DNA of 64,000 nt from Neoceratodus forsteri (taxonomy: Eukaryota > Chordata > Ceratodontiformes > Ceratodontidae): the NCBI GenBank assembly GCA_016271365.2, contig JADMNL010000028.1, forward strand, positions 100,350,001 through 100,414,000, written 5' to 3'. Under the pieces are notes generated by a model. That model saw only the letters and a list, made by a program, of their open reading frames with translations, was not told where the DNA came from and made no database searches. Position 1 is the first letter of the stretch. Each line of letters opens with the position of its first letter. Positions 12,076 through 23,213 of this stretch are shown here, one piece after another. A program made the translations under genes and the position numbers.

Positions 12076-12397
12076 GTTCCTACATTTTTTTTTCGAACAG
12101 CACTTTACTACCTGTGGTGAATGAACTGATGTGATTCAAATATTTATATTTTTATTTGGCAAGACATACTAGCTTTGAGCATTCACTTTGTATGTTCTGT
12201 TGGAGTCAAGTACCACTGTGCTTTCGACCTGTAGACTCCTAGGGGTGGCTACCCGGGTCCTGCACTCTCGACCTGCTCCATGCTCTTTCTTTGTGACATT
12301 GCTACTCAGAATCCATCATGGGCCAACGAATTTGGCTGGCACTTTTGTCTTTCTGTGGCTGCTGCATAAACCTTGATTGTTTGTCGTTTGGATACAG

Positions 12398-12558
12398 TCT
12401 GTAGAGTTGGAGAGGACGCGGAATTACCAGCTACTGCTAGAGATGGATGGACATGGCCTGGTCCAGACCAAGGAGGAGATTGACTGTCCTATCTGCTACA
12501 CCCCCATTGAACCCGAAGAAGGTGTCGTCCTTCGAGAGTGCCTACACACTTTCTGCAA
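12398..12558 (+). CDS. RBCK1: RBCK1 (HOIL-1) internal exon, start of RING1
   Basis: Translation from the acceptor (gatacag at 12391-12397) begins SVELERTRNYQLLLEMDG, a pre-RING helix. It then reads EIDCPICYTPIEPEEGVVL and RECLHTFC, the first zinc ligands of a RING1 domain (C-x2-C, then C-x-H-x2-C). The donor is caa|gtaagaag at 12559. The exon is 161 nt and ends in phase 2, so the next codon (Lys) is split with the exon at 21886. RBCK1 is the RING-between-RING subunit of the linear ubiquitin ligase complex with HOIP and SHARPIN, acting in the cytoplasm in NF-kappaB signalling. The VVLRECLHTFC motif is what points to RBCK1 rather than other RBR proteins. Upstream exons lie outside or were not recognised. 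Confidence 0.9.
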
Positions 12559-12905
12559 GTAAGAAGGACATCAGAGGACATTTCTGTCTGAGTAGTGGGG
12601 AAGGGGGGAGAGCGGAGTTCCTACCGCAGCTATTCCTGTTGTCACTGATAAGCAAGCAGACATGGTCATCCACAAAGCATCCATTTGTCATGGACACAGT
12701 GAAAGCCTTTTCTCCTTTCTTTCCTGTTCCCTTATGTTCCCCTCACCTGGCTTCTTTCAGTTCGCTGCTGCTCATTAGCTGTTTGTCCTGAGACTCTGCT
12801 ACTCCACTTGGAACACCCTTCTGGTTCCGATTCACTGCTGTCCACTTCAGATTGCACCCCAAGGCAGGGTTCTGTTTTTATACAGTTGCTACTGCATACT
12901 CAGAA

Positions 12906-13540
12906 GAGACCAGATACATAGATACATAGACAGTGTCGGCAGATAAGGGCCTATGGCCCACCCAGTCTGCCCATTTGAGCTTGTAAGTTCAGTTTGTTTT
13001 CCTAGAAGTCTAGTTCCCCTTACCCCTGACCTCTAGAATTCCTTTATGTCTATCCCATGCATTCTTAAATCCCGTGATTGTTTCAGCCCCCACCACTTCC
13101 TCTGGCAGGGTGTTCCACTTGTCCACCACACGCTCTGTGAAGAAATTCTTTCTCATGTTTCCTCTGAATCGCCCTCCCTCCAACTTCATCCCATGCCCTC
13201 TAGTCCTGAAACATCTTTTTCGCTTAAAAATAGTGTTTTCCTGCACCCTGTTCCTCCCTGTAAGATACTTGTATGTCTCTATCATATCCCCTCTCCCTCC
13301 CTCTCCTCCAGGGAGCATGTTCAGTTCCTTCAACCTGTCTTCATAGGACTTGTGATGCAACCCATGCACCATCTTTGTTTCCCTCCTCTGAACCTTCTCT
13401 ACCCTGTCTATGTCCTTACGTAGGTATGGTCTCCAGAACTGTACACTGTACTCCAGGTGGGGCCTCACTAGTGTCTTGTATGGCAGATTATGGCCTCCCT
13501 TTTCCTGCTGGTGATGCCCCTGCCTGGTGCCCCTGATAGC
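12906..13540 (-). mobile_element. CR1-type LINE 3' end with 152-codon ORF fragment
   Basis: Minus-strand ORF 13468-13010 reads MRPHLEYSVQFWRPYLRKD, VEKVQRRETKMVHGLHHKSY, DMIETYKYLTGRNRVQE, MRKNFFTERVVDKWNTLPEE and FKNAWDRHKG, the CR1 RT C-terminus without a stop. The 3' end is at about 12906-12970 (catagacagtgtcggcagataagggcctatggcc). This is the best-preserved CR1 tail in the window. Confidence 0.88.
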
Positions 13541-13864
13541 ACAGGAAAGGGGCCAAGTTTTCGCAGGCCTGTTGGCTGTGGAGTTGATTAGCTTAAAGAC
13601 TTCATCCTGATACAGGGGGCTTTATCCTGAGTTTATCCTGTCCTCCACCAACACACTTTTATACTGGTCAGGCTCTTGGAGGGAGGGGGATCAGGCAATG
13701 CATACTCCCCTGCAACACCAGTGGCACAACTAGCAAGCCCCTTGAGGTATCATTCCAAGAGTGTGCCATTTTATGTTCTTTGTGTACTATATTTAATTTA
13801 ACTGTTACAAATGTATTTTTACCTGCTACTTTTTCTGTCTTACCATGTTCCCCAAAGTGTATGA
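13541..13864. other. Intron stretch without recognised features
   Basis: No coding or structural signal seen apart from AT-rich sequence towards 13800. Confidence 0.3.
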
Positions 13865-14015
13865 TGTACAGTATTATGTTTATGTTACTATACTTTATTG
13901 CATCATTATCTCCTTACTGATTTTGTCCTACCCAGGACCTCCTTGCAAATGAGCTTGCTCAATGGAGCTATCCTGGTAAAATAAAATACATAATTACCAG
14001 TAAATAAATAAATAT
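13865..14015 (+). repeat. LINE/SINE 3' tail with AATA-rich end
   Basis: tcctacccaggacctccttgcaaatgagcttgctcaatggagctatcctggtaaaataaaa is a typical 3' tail of L2-type LINEs and their SINEs ('gagc..tcctggttaaataaa'). It ends in aataaataaata at 14003-14014. No upstream body was recognised. Confidence 0.5.
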
Positions 14016-14279
14016 GAAGCCCACTTGCCCCTGGGAGGAGAGTGTCCAGTGGACACTTGGGAGTCCTCCCTGACAGCCTTTACTCCTATCTGGAGGTTGA
14101 GGCATGTTCCCAGATCAGGAGTACGCTGCCTGGGGCCACAGAGATGGAATGAGTTTCATTGTGTTTCTGATTTCTACACAAATAACACATTGGTGTTAAG
14201 CTTCCAGCCCAGGAAGCACACGATGCACAAATACATGGAGAATGATCGCAGAAAAAGGCTAATTGTCCATCAAGTTAAC

Positions 14280-14711
14280 TTAAAGGAGAACTGAGCTGAA
14301 TCTATAAGTCATTTTTCCCAGTAGCTGTTTTTTAAATACTGGATTTAATTATGCTATTTCTCTAGCTATCCAGACTTTTTAGTTATTCTAGTGGGTGTTT
14401 CTGCTTTACATGTTGCTGGTAAAAAGCATTTTTGAACTGTATGATGTAGTTACAGTGTATCCCTGTCTTTCTCTTCTGTTGTTAGCACAATGCACCCTTG
14501 TTCTGCTATAGAACTCTGTGGTTGAGAGAGGACATAAACTTGCATCATGCAGTTCTAAAATGGTACTTATCACCAGACTGCAAAGCAGAAACACCCACTG
14601 AGGTTACTAAAAGGCCTGTATGGATGGAACAATAACAGAATTTTAACCGGTATTTAAAAACAGCTTCTGCTGGGAAAAATTACTTACAGGTTTACCACAG
14701 TTCTTCTTTAA
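14280..14711. mobile_element. T2-type MITE (TTAA target), full-length palindrome
   Basis: The left end is ttaaaggagaactgagctga; the right end read in reverse is ttaaagaagaactgtggtaa. TTAA lies at 14280-14283 and 14708-14711. The terminal motif fits TTAAAGGRR of Xenopus T2 MITEs. Inner arms also pair: agtgggtgtttctgctttac faces gcaaagcagaaacacccact. 432 bases, no ORF. It lies directly before the CR1 body at 14712. Confidence 0.8.
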
Positions 14712-16962
14712 AGTCTTTCTTAAAGTATAGGGGAAGCCAACAGGAGGAAGATGGGGAGAAGTACCTGGCGGCAACAAAGGTATCCAGCAGGAAAGTGAGG
14801 GAGGCAAAGGCAGAGAGAGAACCCTGGCTGGGAAAGGAAGTGAAGTAAGGGTAAAGGCATTCTTCATGTACATCCAGGTTAAGCGTAAGGTCAAAGGGGT
14901 ATTCTGGGACTGAGGGTGAGGAAGGATGGGAGGAGGGGGACAAAGGGAGAGCAGACATACTGAACAAATATTTTTGTTCTATATTTACTAGGGAGAAGGA
15001 TGGGCCACTGCCAGACTATGGGATTAAGAGGGGCAGGAGAAGCTGGCCCAGTGGCGCAGAGGGCTGAGGCTGTGGCGCCTACTCTTGCGCTTACGCCTGG
15101 TGACCCAGGTTCGGGAACAACCTTGAGTCCAGCCGAGCTGGTTGGGGGGAGAGCTGGAGTGGGATTGAGCCATGGCTCTCCCTCCAAAGGGTGGATGCCG
15201 CCTGTCCGTAGTCCCCTCCCACTGGGTAGAGATCCGGTGAGTGCATAGGTGGTATGGGTGGCAACAAAAGTCAGGGGAGGGTGGAAGGTACCACTGGATC
15301 CTGGCATGTACGTGCACCTCCACGCATGTACATGCATGTGTACACCGTGGCCCCGGGGGGTAGGGAGAAAAAGAAACGAAAAATGTATATAAAAAAAAAA
15401 GAGGAGAAGGGAGAAGAGTGAGGGCTCAAGTGGCATGGTCAAAATAATGGAGAAACAGTGTTGGAAAAGCTTTCTGGGCTGAAAGTAGGTAAATCTATGA
15501 GATGTGATGGCTTACACCGAAGGATGCTGAAGGACAGCAGATGTGGTCCCTCTACACAACAGCATAAGAAAGCATGAGCCACAGAACTATAGACTAGTCA
15601 ACTTGATGTCTATAGTGGGAAGCATAATGGAGTCTTCACTATGGGAGGAACTGGTGGACTTCATGGAGGAAAATGGGCTACAGGACCCCAGACAGCATGG
15701 GTTCATGAGGGGAAGGTCTTGCCAGGCACATCTTGTCAACTCTCTCGACTGGGTGACATAGGGCAGCAGATAGGTGACAGGCAGTAGATGTGGTTTGCTT
15801 GAATTTTCAGCAAGAACTGTGACTCACTCTCCCACAGGAGGCTGGTCAAGAAGATAAGGGACTTAGGAGTGGAGGTAGCACTGGCAACCTGGGTGGAGAA
15901 CCGGCTGAGGGGAAGAACACACAGGGTAGTAGTTAATGGGGAGTTTACAGAGGTAAGGGGAAGTAACAAGCGGGTACCTCAGGAGTCCCGGTGCTTGCAG
16001 TGTATGCATTTTTGTCATGGGGAAGACATCAAGGGCAAGACTTGCCTCTTTGCAGATGACACACAGATCTGTGCGAGGGTGCACACAGAGGAAGGGATAA
16101 GGGAACCCAGGGAGGATCTTGGCAGGTTGGTGAGCTGGTCAAAGATCTGTCAGCTGGGCTTTAATGCAAAAAAATGTAAAGTGATGCACACTGGGAACAG
16201 GAACCCAAGAGGGCAGTATGAATTGGGGGGAGTGGTGCTGAAAAGCACCATGGAGTAAAAAAGGACTTACAGGTCATGATATCGGAGAGCCAGAAAACAA
16301 CAGCACATTGCAATAGAGCTGTGGGTAAGGCAAATAGGATGCTGGGTTGTATAGGGAGGGAGAGGGATAAGCAATAGGAGTCAGGAGGCGAGCCTCCCAT
16401 TGTACAGGTCACTGGTGCAACCACATCTGGAATACTGTGCAAGGTCCACATCTGAGGAGAGACCATGACAAAGTGGAAGCAGCACAGTGCAGGCCACCAA
16501 GATGGTCCATGGACTGAGGGCAAACCACGTGAAGAAAGGCTGCAGGACACGAACATGTGTACCCTTGAGAAAAGGAAGGAAAGGGTGCCATGGGCAAGAT
16601 ATACAAGTACTGTACCTGCATGGGGTAAATAGGGTGGACGCCAAGGAACTTTTCTCCTTGAGTTTAACTTCTGGGATGAGAGGGAAGTCGCTTAAACTCA
16701 CAGGGGACATATTCAGAAGGGATGTCTGTAAGCACTTGTTCACAGAAAGAGTGGTGAACAAGTGGAGCAAGCTGCCAGTGGAAGTGATGCAAGTTAAATT
16801 AGTGAACAGGTTCAAGCAGGGATGGGACAGGCATTCGGGATTATTAGAAGGGGGGGGCAGAATCAAAGGGGAGGGATGGCCACTAGGGCCAGTGTAGGGC
16901 AGTTAAGTAAGGTGGGCAGAGTGGATGGGCCGACAGGCCTTTTTCTGTAATCATTGTTTACA
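14712..16962 (+). mobile_element. CR1-type LINE, RT region to 3' end, split by a SINE
   Basis: Upstream linker-like sequence (14712-15035) is followed by a SINE (15036-15405) and then RT. RT motifs in frame pieces are IVGSIMESSLWEELVDFMEE, NGLQDPRQHGFMRGRSCQAH, LATWVENRLRGRTHRVVVNG, and LFADDTQI at 16046-16069 carrying the catalytic Asp pair. The C-terminus has RDVCKHLFTERVVNKWSKLP. Pieces lie in different frames, so it is inactive. The 3' end (ggatgggccgacaggcctttttctgt) at about 16925-16950 differs from the other CR1 copies, so this is probably a different subfamily. Confidence 0.82.
15036..15405 (+). mobile_element. CpG-rich tRNA-derived SINE
   Basis: The head agctggcccagtggcgcaga has a pol III A-box pattern, and ggtgacccaggttcgggaac supplies a B-box (GGTTCG). 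The body is about 250 bases and ends in an A-rich tail (tataaaaaaaaaa at 15388-15400). The same head occurs in reverse at 23199, 26654 and, more diverged, 25009. aggagaag flanks both sides and may be the target duplication. It interrupts the CR1 element. Confidence 0.75.
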
Positions 16963-16965
16963 TAC

Positions 16966-17345
16966 AGTATCTATTTACATATCTTTTATAAGTCTGCTCT
17001 GTACTGGCTAGCAACTATTTGAAGCACTTTAGACCTATAGTCTTACTGAACTAGCGCCATCCCTGGTATAATATCTTTTGTCCTTATTGTCCCTCTCTGT
17101 ATCTGTCCCACCCTGCTTTGAATTCACTGACTGTACCCATCTCAATTACCTCCTTGGGCAACTTCTTGCATTGCTCATCCCCCTCTCCATAAAGAAGAAT
17201 AATTGCCTGACGTTTTCTTAGCACCCCACCCCCAGTTTCCACTCATGCTCCCTAGTTATAGTGTTCCCGTTTCTGGTGAACATTTCTCCTATATGTACCC
17301 TGTTTAGCCCTCTCAGAAATGCACACAGCCATTCTATAAAGAACG
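16966..17345 (-). mobile_element. CR1-related LINE 3' end, diverged
   Basis: The minus strand reads VHIGEMFTRNGNTITREHEW, then LLYGEGDEQCKKLPKEVIEM and VSEFKAGWDRYREG. The last two correspond to the 'NxLPxEV...FKxxWDxxK' end of CR1 proteins. Stops break it. Confidence 0.6.
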
Positions 17346-17498
17346 CAGACAGGAACACATACAGAGTCTCAGAAATGCATGACGTAAATAGTCCTCGGGG
17401 CTGGACCTTTGTCATGGTCATTTTTGGAGCAAATGATGGTATTATCGCAAACTGACAAAAGTCATGAAAATCATAGTAAGAGTCACAAAACATCTCGC

Positions 17499-18640
17499 AG
17501 CCATAGGGGAAGAATCAGCACTGTGAGCCCCACACCCAAGTGTGGGATTGGTCCCAGTTTACAATTTTTTACTTAAAGCAACACCATCGCCCCCTTTAGC
17601 CCTCAAAGTGTCCCTAGTTTAACAAATGTGTTATAATTGTTCACATTCTGCAGAGACTGTTGATGTAGCTGGGAGTTTAATTCTTATTCCTTTTTTCTTT
17701 GAAAAAGTGAAAAACAGACTGCTCACCATACTGGTGTTACCACACAAACACAAGGTTGTTTACATTCCTTGATCAGCTTTCTCTGCATCATTCCTGCACT
17801 TGGGAACACCTCATCACAGTCTAGTTACTCATTATGCAGTTGGAGGAGAGGATATAATGCACCATGAGTGGCTGCACTGTTTGGGGGTGTTCGTAATGTT
17901 CAGGAAGTATGCAAGATGAGTAGATCAAGGATTTGAAATAAAACAAGACTGGATACAGCTATACCATTTGCATGCATTTCATTCTACAAAGAAGGCAGAT
18001 AAAACAACCAGCAGCATTAATGTATTTTAGAGAAGATAAGCAGTCATAGAATGTGGGTTTTCAACTAGCAATAATATGAACAAAAAAGGTTGACAGTGTC
18101 CCTTTAACGTTTAGTTTAGTGCAGTGTAGTAGATTGTATCAGACTTATTCTGCTGATCTCCAAGATGACATTTTCTATAACTACAATCCCAGAACCCCCT
18201 GTAGCTAACATCAGAGGAGGGCTGCAGCAGTGGGAGTTTCAATAGCCTTCAGTGCATGTTGGCGTGTTTATAAGCTCTGATCAAATGTTTGCCAGTTCCG
18301 CTGTTCTTCCAGGGACAAAGTACAGTCATCTGCAACTGTACTTAGTCCAAGGAGGACAGCAGGACCAGCAAACAAAAGATCAGAGCTTATAGAAACTCTA
18401 AAGTGCACTGCAGACTATTGAATTTCCTGCTGCTGCAGCCCTGCACTGATATCAGCTGCAGGGGATTCTAGGATTTGTAGTGACAGAAAACATCAGCTTG
18501 GAAGTCAGCAGAATCAGTCTGATACAGTCTATTATACTGCACTAAACAGTATGTTTAAAAAATATTTTTGCACGCAGTGTTTATTGGGACCAGCCCCACA
18601 TGTGGACGTGGGCTTTCAGTGCTGACTGTTCCCCTATAAA
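17499..18640. mobile_element. Large palindromic foldback element, one arm interrupted
   Basis: Outer arms: taggggaagaatcagcactg (from about 17502) faces cagtgctgactgttccccta at 18618-18637. tgggattggtccca faces tgggaccagccccaca. Inner arms: tttagtgcagtgtagtagat (18110 on) faces atactgcactaaa (18534-18546), and pairing continues through about 200 bases to a centre near 18333 (gtacagtcatctgcaactgtac). Without the T2 insertion at 17573-18107 the element would be about 610 bases with arms of about 300. No ORF. The target duplication is unclear. Confidence 0.75.
17573..18107. mobile_element. T2-type MITE inserted at TTAA in the left palindrome arm
   Basis: Starts ttaaagcaacaccatcg and ends gacagtgtccctttaa, which read in reverse is ttaaagggacactgtc. 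TTAA is present at both ends (17573-17576 and 18104-18107). The mirror arm of the host palindrome at about 18551-18562 keeps an uninterrupted ttaa in the same context, so it acts as an empty-site reference. 535 bases, no ORF. Confidence 0.75.
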
Positions 18641-19639
18641 CAAATTACCTCTGTTTTAACATATTTCTTACAAGCACATCAGAAATGATTTAAATGTTAA
18701 AAAACTAAATTTGTTAGGCTGGCCCACTGGCAGACAACCAGGGCTCAAGTGCAAGCTCCAAAATCCCACACTGGGGCCTACTGTTTTCACAGAAAATGAC
18801 AAAAATAATGGTGTGTCACAGAATATTCCAAAAATCATGGTGTCATCACAGAATATCCCAAGAATCAAGGGTTAATTTAAGTTTTTGTTCACCAGGTAAG
18901 TACACTTGACAACAAAGTCCTATTTTTAGGAATGGCCCAGGACAAGTACAATGAAATGAACAAGTTTACAAGCGTACAAAGTACAAAAAAATGTAAATCA
19001 CAACAGGGAAGCCAGAACTACAACTTAGAGGTTGAAGGCATAATGCACCTCAGTGATTCATAAAACACCCCATTCAAAGCTGAAAAGTGTCGCAGGGTAA
19101 AGAAGGACAGAAAGGGAAATGGGTTAAAGTGGTCATGTCTGTGCAAGCCGAGTTTAGACTGAGATTTCTCAGTGCCCTCTTGAAAAGATACTGGGAGGAG
19201 GCACAACGGAATGAACAAAGGAGGGAGTTCCGGACTTGTGAGGTAAAGGTGGAAAAGGCTTGGTCGCCCATCAGGGTGAAGACTTTCCAAATTAGCTACA
19301 ATCCCAAAAAGAAAAAGACAGCATTGTGCTGCATTGTTAGAATATTAGATAAATGGGTGGGGAGATTTCCCGGTCTCTGACAGGCCGAGATCCCTGGCAG
19401 GAGGCACGTTTTTGTGCCAACAGAGACCAGGGAAAAACAAGTCCAATGCCAGGCTGCCTTTTTACCCCCAAAAATCAGGGTGCCCTGCATTTTAAAAAAG
19501 ATAATATCAGCCTTGTTTTTTTTCCTCACTAGCAAGGAAATTACCCCACCCAGCGCCATCACAATAGGAACCCAGATCACTTCCCAAAATGGCCAGCTAT
19601 ACCCACAACACCCCAAACTGTGCCACTAATTTTTTTTTT
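18641..19639. other. Intron stretch, possible antisense LINE 3' end, otherwise unassigned
   Basis: ttgttcaccaggtaagtaca at about 18888 resembles ttgttaaccaggtgagtaca at 61931-61950, where an antisense LINE tail begins. The rest up to 19639 has only short unmatched ORFs. Confidence 0.35.
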
Positions 19640-19935
19640 TAAACTCTGTTCATTGGATTAACACTGAACATACAGTACGTAATCCAGGTGTAGTACATGA
19701 GGACTGAAATTACATCAATCAATGAGGGCGCCACCCCTCTTAATAAATGCAATAAAAGAACGAACTCCATCAATAAGATACATCATTGGAGGGACTCCAA
19801 AAGATTCATAATAAACCATAAACAAGTACTGACCCAATACATGCTGCTCATTAGAGCCCAAGAGCTGCATGAATACAGTAAAGCCATGTGAAGACCACAA
19901 CGTTTTACCAGGCTCTGCTTCCTAACAAAAGGAAA
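19640..19935 (+). repeat. Unclassified interspersed repeat, copy 1
   Basis: The segment from about 19826 to 19933 (tactgacccaatacatgctg ... aggctctgcttcctaacaaa) recurs in reverse complement at 32086-32188 nearly unchanged. The family is not recognised. The 5' limit is uncertain. Confidence 0.6.
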
Positions 19936-20629
19936 TGAGTTATTCATGCATATCCCTTAAGTTATTACCAAAAAGGTAGCTCCCAAAAAGGACAAACTCT
20001 GCATTTTTGTGTAAATTATGCAGAGCATTATATCCAGTGTGCCCCTCCCTGTGCCACTCATATTGTTAAATGTGTTTTTTGGGGGGGTCGATTTACTTTA
20101 GTCTCAAACAAGCTACCGGCAGTACTCAGGTGGGTCACATGCTTATCTGAGCACTGAAACAGTGTTTGTGCTCCCAGCACCAACTTCCTTTCGCCAGCCT
20201 GGTATATGCTTCCTTGTTCATGGCACATGAAACATATTTAACTAAAAAAACAAAAAAAAAACAAGGTTGGCATTCATACATACATGGCTGTCCTGTGTCC
20301 AGACTACAGACCACTGTCCTACCACGCTCATCCCTCCCAACAACATGTTAATGCTGAGTGTGAAGTAAGCCTTTAAATTCATTTTCTAAGCCTGTCGTAT
20401 TAAATGAACTACTTGGGGGCACAGAACAGCAAAGCAACGTAAGAGATACTGTAAAAGAAAAGTGGATAGGTAATAAAAAATTTCTGAAACTCAGCAGTGC
20501 CTCTATTGGTGAGTATACTAGTAGGAGAACTACTTTACAAGAAAATGGATTTTCTATTAATTGTTACAAATTTTAAGTATTTGTTTTATTTTGAAATATT
20601 TTACTAAATGTTACCAGTAACCCATTTTC
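19936..20629. other. Intron stretch without recognised features
   Basis: Homopolymer runs (ttttttggggggg at about 20075) and AT-rich sequence. No ORF, terminal repeat or tRNA-like box was recognised. Confidence 0.3.
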
Positions 20630-20775
20630 TATGCAGTAATACCCTCCAGGGTGGGTGGTATGGTCTATACCGGACTGCCAGGGCTGAGTCTCTGCCTGTG
20701 GCATGGGAGGCCTCATTACGTCCCTGAGGTGGGTCTCAGTATAGCCTAGTACTGACCACTCCTGTCGGGTATTAT
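20630..20775. mobile_element. Small palindromic MITE-like element
   Basis: gcagtaataccctccagg at about 20634 faces cctgtcgggtattattgct ending near 20779, giving a hairpin of roughly 145 bases. The middle is imperfectly paired. Confidence 0.45.
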
Positions 20776-21244
20776 TGCTAGCATATTTCCCTCTCCTTTA
20801 CTACTCCATTGTTTAGGAGGAGAAAACAGCTACAATTCCCAGCAGCATTTTTAATTTAAGGTGGCAGCCTAATGGCCAACCATCTTTCCTGTGCTGCCAG
20901 AGAGGGGTGCTGATTTCATCAGTCCTTGAGAGCGGAGCAAGCAAAGAAAACCTCAGTGACAATACAGGCTTGTTGTACATGAGGTTTCCCATCCCATGTT
21001 TATGGTGTTCGTTTTGTTGAGTCTGTTGAGGGAGATAAAAAAGCTGCTTCTTTTTGTGCTATTTGTGTCTTTCAACCTAGCCTGCCCCCCTGATGCGACT
21101 CGCCCTCCCTTCTATTTGTGTTTTACTTGTTCTGTTGTATACTTGCTTTGCAGAGTTTTTTTTTTTTTGTGGAGGGTTGGGACTTTTTCTTTTCTCTCCA
21201 TAACTTATGAATTGTGGTACAACATTTCAGCTGGCATAGAAATC
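20776..21244. other. Intron stretch without recognised features
   Basis: T-rich sequence around 21000-21190 gives a hydrophobic-looking frame that I do not accept as a gene. Confidence 0.3.
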
Positions 21245-21465
21245 TACATAGGACAAGCCCTCAGTACACTGGGTATTAATACCTCCCCAGAGATCACTCT
21301 TACATTTGTAAGATTGGTCTCACGCACGTTCTTTGGGTAAGAGAACTGCAAGCCAAGGTGAGCTGTACTGATACCCTGAGGATGTGAGATCACTCTACAA
21401 CAGTAAGAGTGATCTTACAACACTAAGAGTGGTCTCTGGTATTAATATTTTATTAATCGAGATCA
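21245..21465. mobile_element. Palindromic MITE-like element
   Basis: ggtattaatacctccccaga and gagatcactcttac in the left half face gtaagagtgatctt and agagtggtctctggtattaa in the right half. Ends near 21250 and 21460. No coding content. Confidence 0.5.
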
Positions 21466-21885
21466 ATCCATAATATACTACAGTTTAAAAAACGTTCTCT
21501 GAACGTGCCCCGTTTCAGGGCAGCTGCACATGAGACACTCTTCATAGAATAGAAGTGTTTTATGCACAGAGGAAGAGTAGCTTCAACTGGTCGGGAGCAC
21601 TCCTCGGTCTATAATTTGGGAACAGGAAACTTAAAAGAAAAAAGTGTAATTTCAGAGATCCTTGTGCTACTCCATAGCTTTCTATGCCACAGTGATGGAA
21701 TTCATAATGCCATGATTTAAAGTATAGCTGGTAGAACTAGTTATGAAAACTAAAAGATACCTCCATTGAGAAGAGCTGTTGACCAGCTCAGATGAGCTGT
21801 AGTCTAATTGTATAATATTGACCTCCCAGGTAGGGGTTTTAATATTCCGTAGCTTCCATTAACTTGTTTGTCTCTTTTTCCACAG

Positions 21886-21997
21886 GGACTGTCTGAGAGG
21901 TACAATCCTAAATAGCCAGGAGCCTGAAGTTCCCTGTCCTTACCTAGATGACCAGTATTCCTGTAATGGAAAACTGCAGGATCGAGAGGTTAAAGCT
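21886..21997 (+). CDS. RBCK1: RBCK1 internal exon, end of RING1
   Basis: The acceptor tctctttttccacag precedes 21886 and the donor gct|gtaagt is at 21998. The 112 nt exon completes the split Lys codon and reads [19 protein letters not shown], then [18 protein letters not shown]. The CxxC that continues from the previous exon and the C-x8-C pair supply the remaining RING1 zinc ligands. It ends in phase 0 and joins exon 55608 as ...VKA-LLSPEEY. RING1 in RBR ligases receives the E2~ubiquitin. No frame damage here. Confidence 0.9.
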
Positions 21998-22597
21998 GTA
22001 AGTAATACCTCTTAGCTCCACACCCAGTTCTACCTGCTGCTTGTCCTCCTACCTCCCCGAATATCTGTCTTGCATCGGTGCTCACAGTAGTAACCTCTGG
22101 TGGCAACAGAGCTAAAAATACTACTAAGTCTCGACAAAACAGTTATTTGGTATTGTGATAATATAGGGGACTTAAAGCAGCAGTGCATGACAGCGATGGA
22201 AATTTTAACCTATACTTCTTTAATTCTGCAAACCAAACGTGAGCTCTATACACCGGCAGCCTGTAATGCTTCACGAGGGTGGGTCTTCAGCATGCAAAGC
22301 CCATGCTGCCCCCCGAACATAATAGATTCTTCTCCTACTATCAACTGCAGCAGGAGTACCATCATAGAGATCGCTAGTGTCTCCAACAGAAGTAGCAGTT
22401 CAGCCAGCAAAACCTGCTTTTGGACTGCAATGTAGCAATCAAAGCCAGCAAGGGTCTTTAGGGGCAAACTAGAGGCCCGTGATGCTACAAGGGAGCAGGG
22501 CTTTAGTATACAAAGCCCTTGATGCCTGCGCAAGTGGCTCACACAGGAGTGGCATGAGTCAGTGGCAGGAGGCTGCATTGTGAATTTTTTATTTAAA
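21998..22597. other. Intron stretch, possible MITE with inverted internal repeats
   Basis: ttaaagcagcagtgcatgac at about 22172 looks like a T2-type left end. Internally, gggtcttcagcatgcaaagccca is an imperfect inverted partner of gggctttagtatacaaagccct. A right end may lie beyond the two SINEs, near ggattttaa at 23605-23613. I could not settle this. Confidence 0.35.
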
Positions 22598-22609
22598 GTA
22601 AGTGGGATT

Positions 22610-23199
22610 ATTTTTTTCATCAAGCCTTTTCTCCACGGTATATCCATGCGGGCTTGTCAGTCCCATCCCTGCCCCCTCCCGCTCGTCTTCCTGTCTCAAC
22701 CTGGCCAGGGCCTGTTGACCCCTATGAATTGCACCCCATGACAGGGCCAGGCTGGGGAGGGCCGTCCTCTCCCCCCACCTGGAGACCAGTTGCTGGACCC
22801 ATCCAGGGGGTAGTGTGGAGCAGAGGATCGGCAGGTAGGACATCACGGAGCCCGGGCAGGCCATTTTTCTGTTTTCTCTTTTGTTTCGACACCTGAAGCA
22901 ACAGAGAAGATGCATGCACATTGAAATGTGCATGCATTCTGGAACAGTGGTTCCAGCCACCTCCCAAAACCTAAGTTTGTTTTCCCACGCTGGTTGTATC
23001 ACCAGGCCTCCACCTGGTGGCAGCCAAGAGCTGGAATAACACAACTTCCTAGTCCGGGCAAGGAGAGCTGTCAAGTGGCCACTCGATGCCCCCCCAACCA
23101 ACCCCCTGGTGGTCCAAGCTTGTTCCTGAACTCGGGTCACCAGCATGGTGAAAGGTAAGGCACTACAGCACCTTGGTTGTCTGTGCCACCGGGCCAGCT
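22610..23199 (-). mobile_element. CpG-rich tRNA-derived SINE, antisense (first of tandem pair)
   Basis: Read in reverse from 23199 it starts gctggcccggtggcacagac and includes ggtgacccgagttcaggaac, the same head as the copy at 15036. A T-rich run (the A tail reversed) is at about 22611-22618. The target gtaagtgggatt is present at 22598-22609 and again at 23202-23213. Length about 590. Confidence 0.78.
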
Positions 23200-23213
23200 A
23201 AGTAAGTGGGATT

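Noticed and set aside
14891..15442. 183-codon minus-strand frame
   Set aside because: It crosses the boundary between a CR1 element and a SINE, so it cannot be an ancestral gene.
20996..21340. 114-codon frame with a hydrophobic start that looks like a membrane protein
   Set aside because: The hydrophobicity comes from T-rich DNA. It runs into a palindromic repeat, with no similarity or splice context.
22589..23146. 185-codon minus-strand frame
   Set aside because: Lies in a tRNA-derived SINE. The open frame follows from the GC-rich SINE body.
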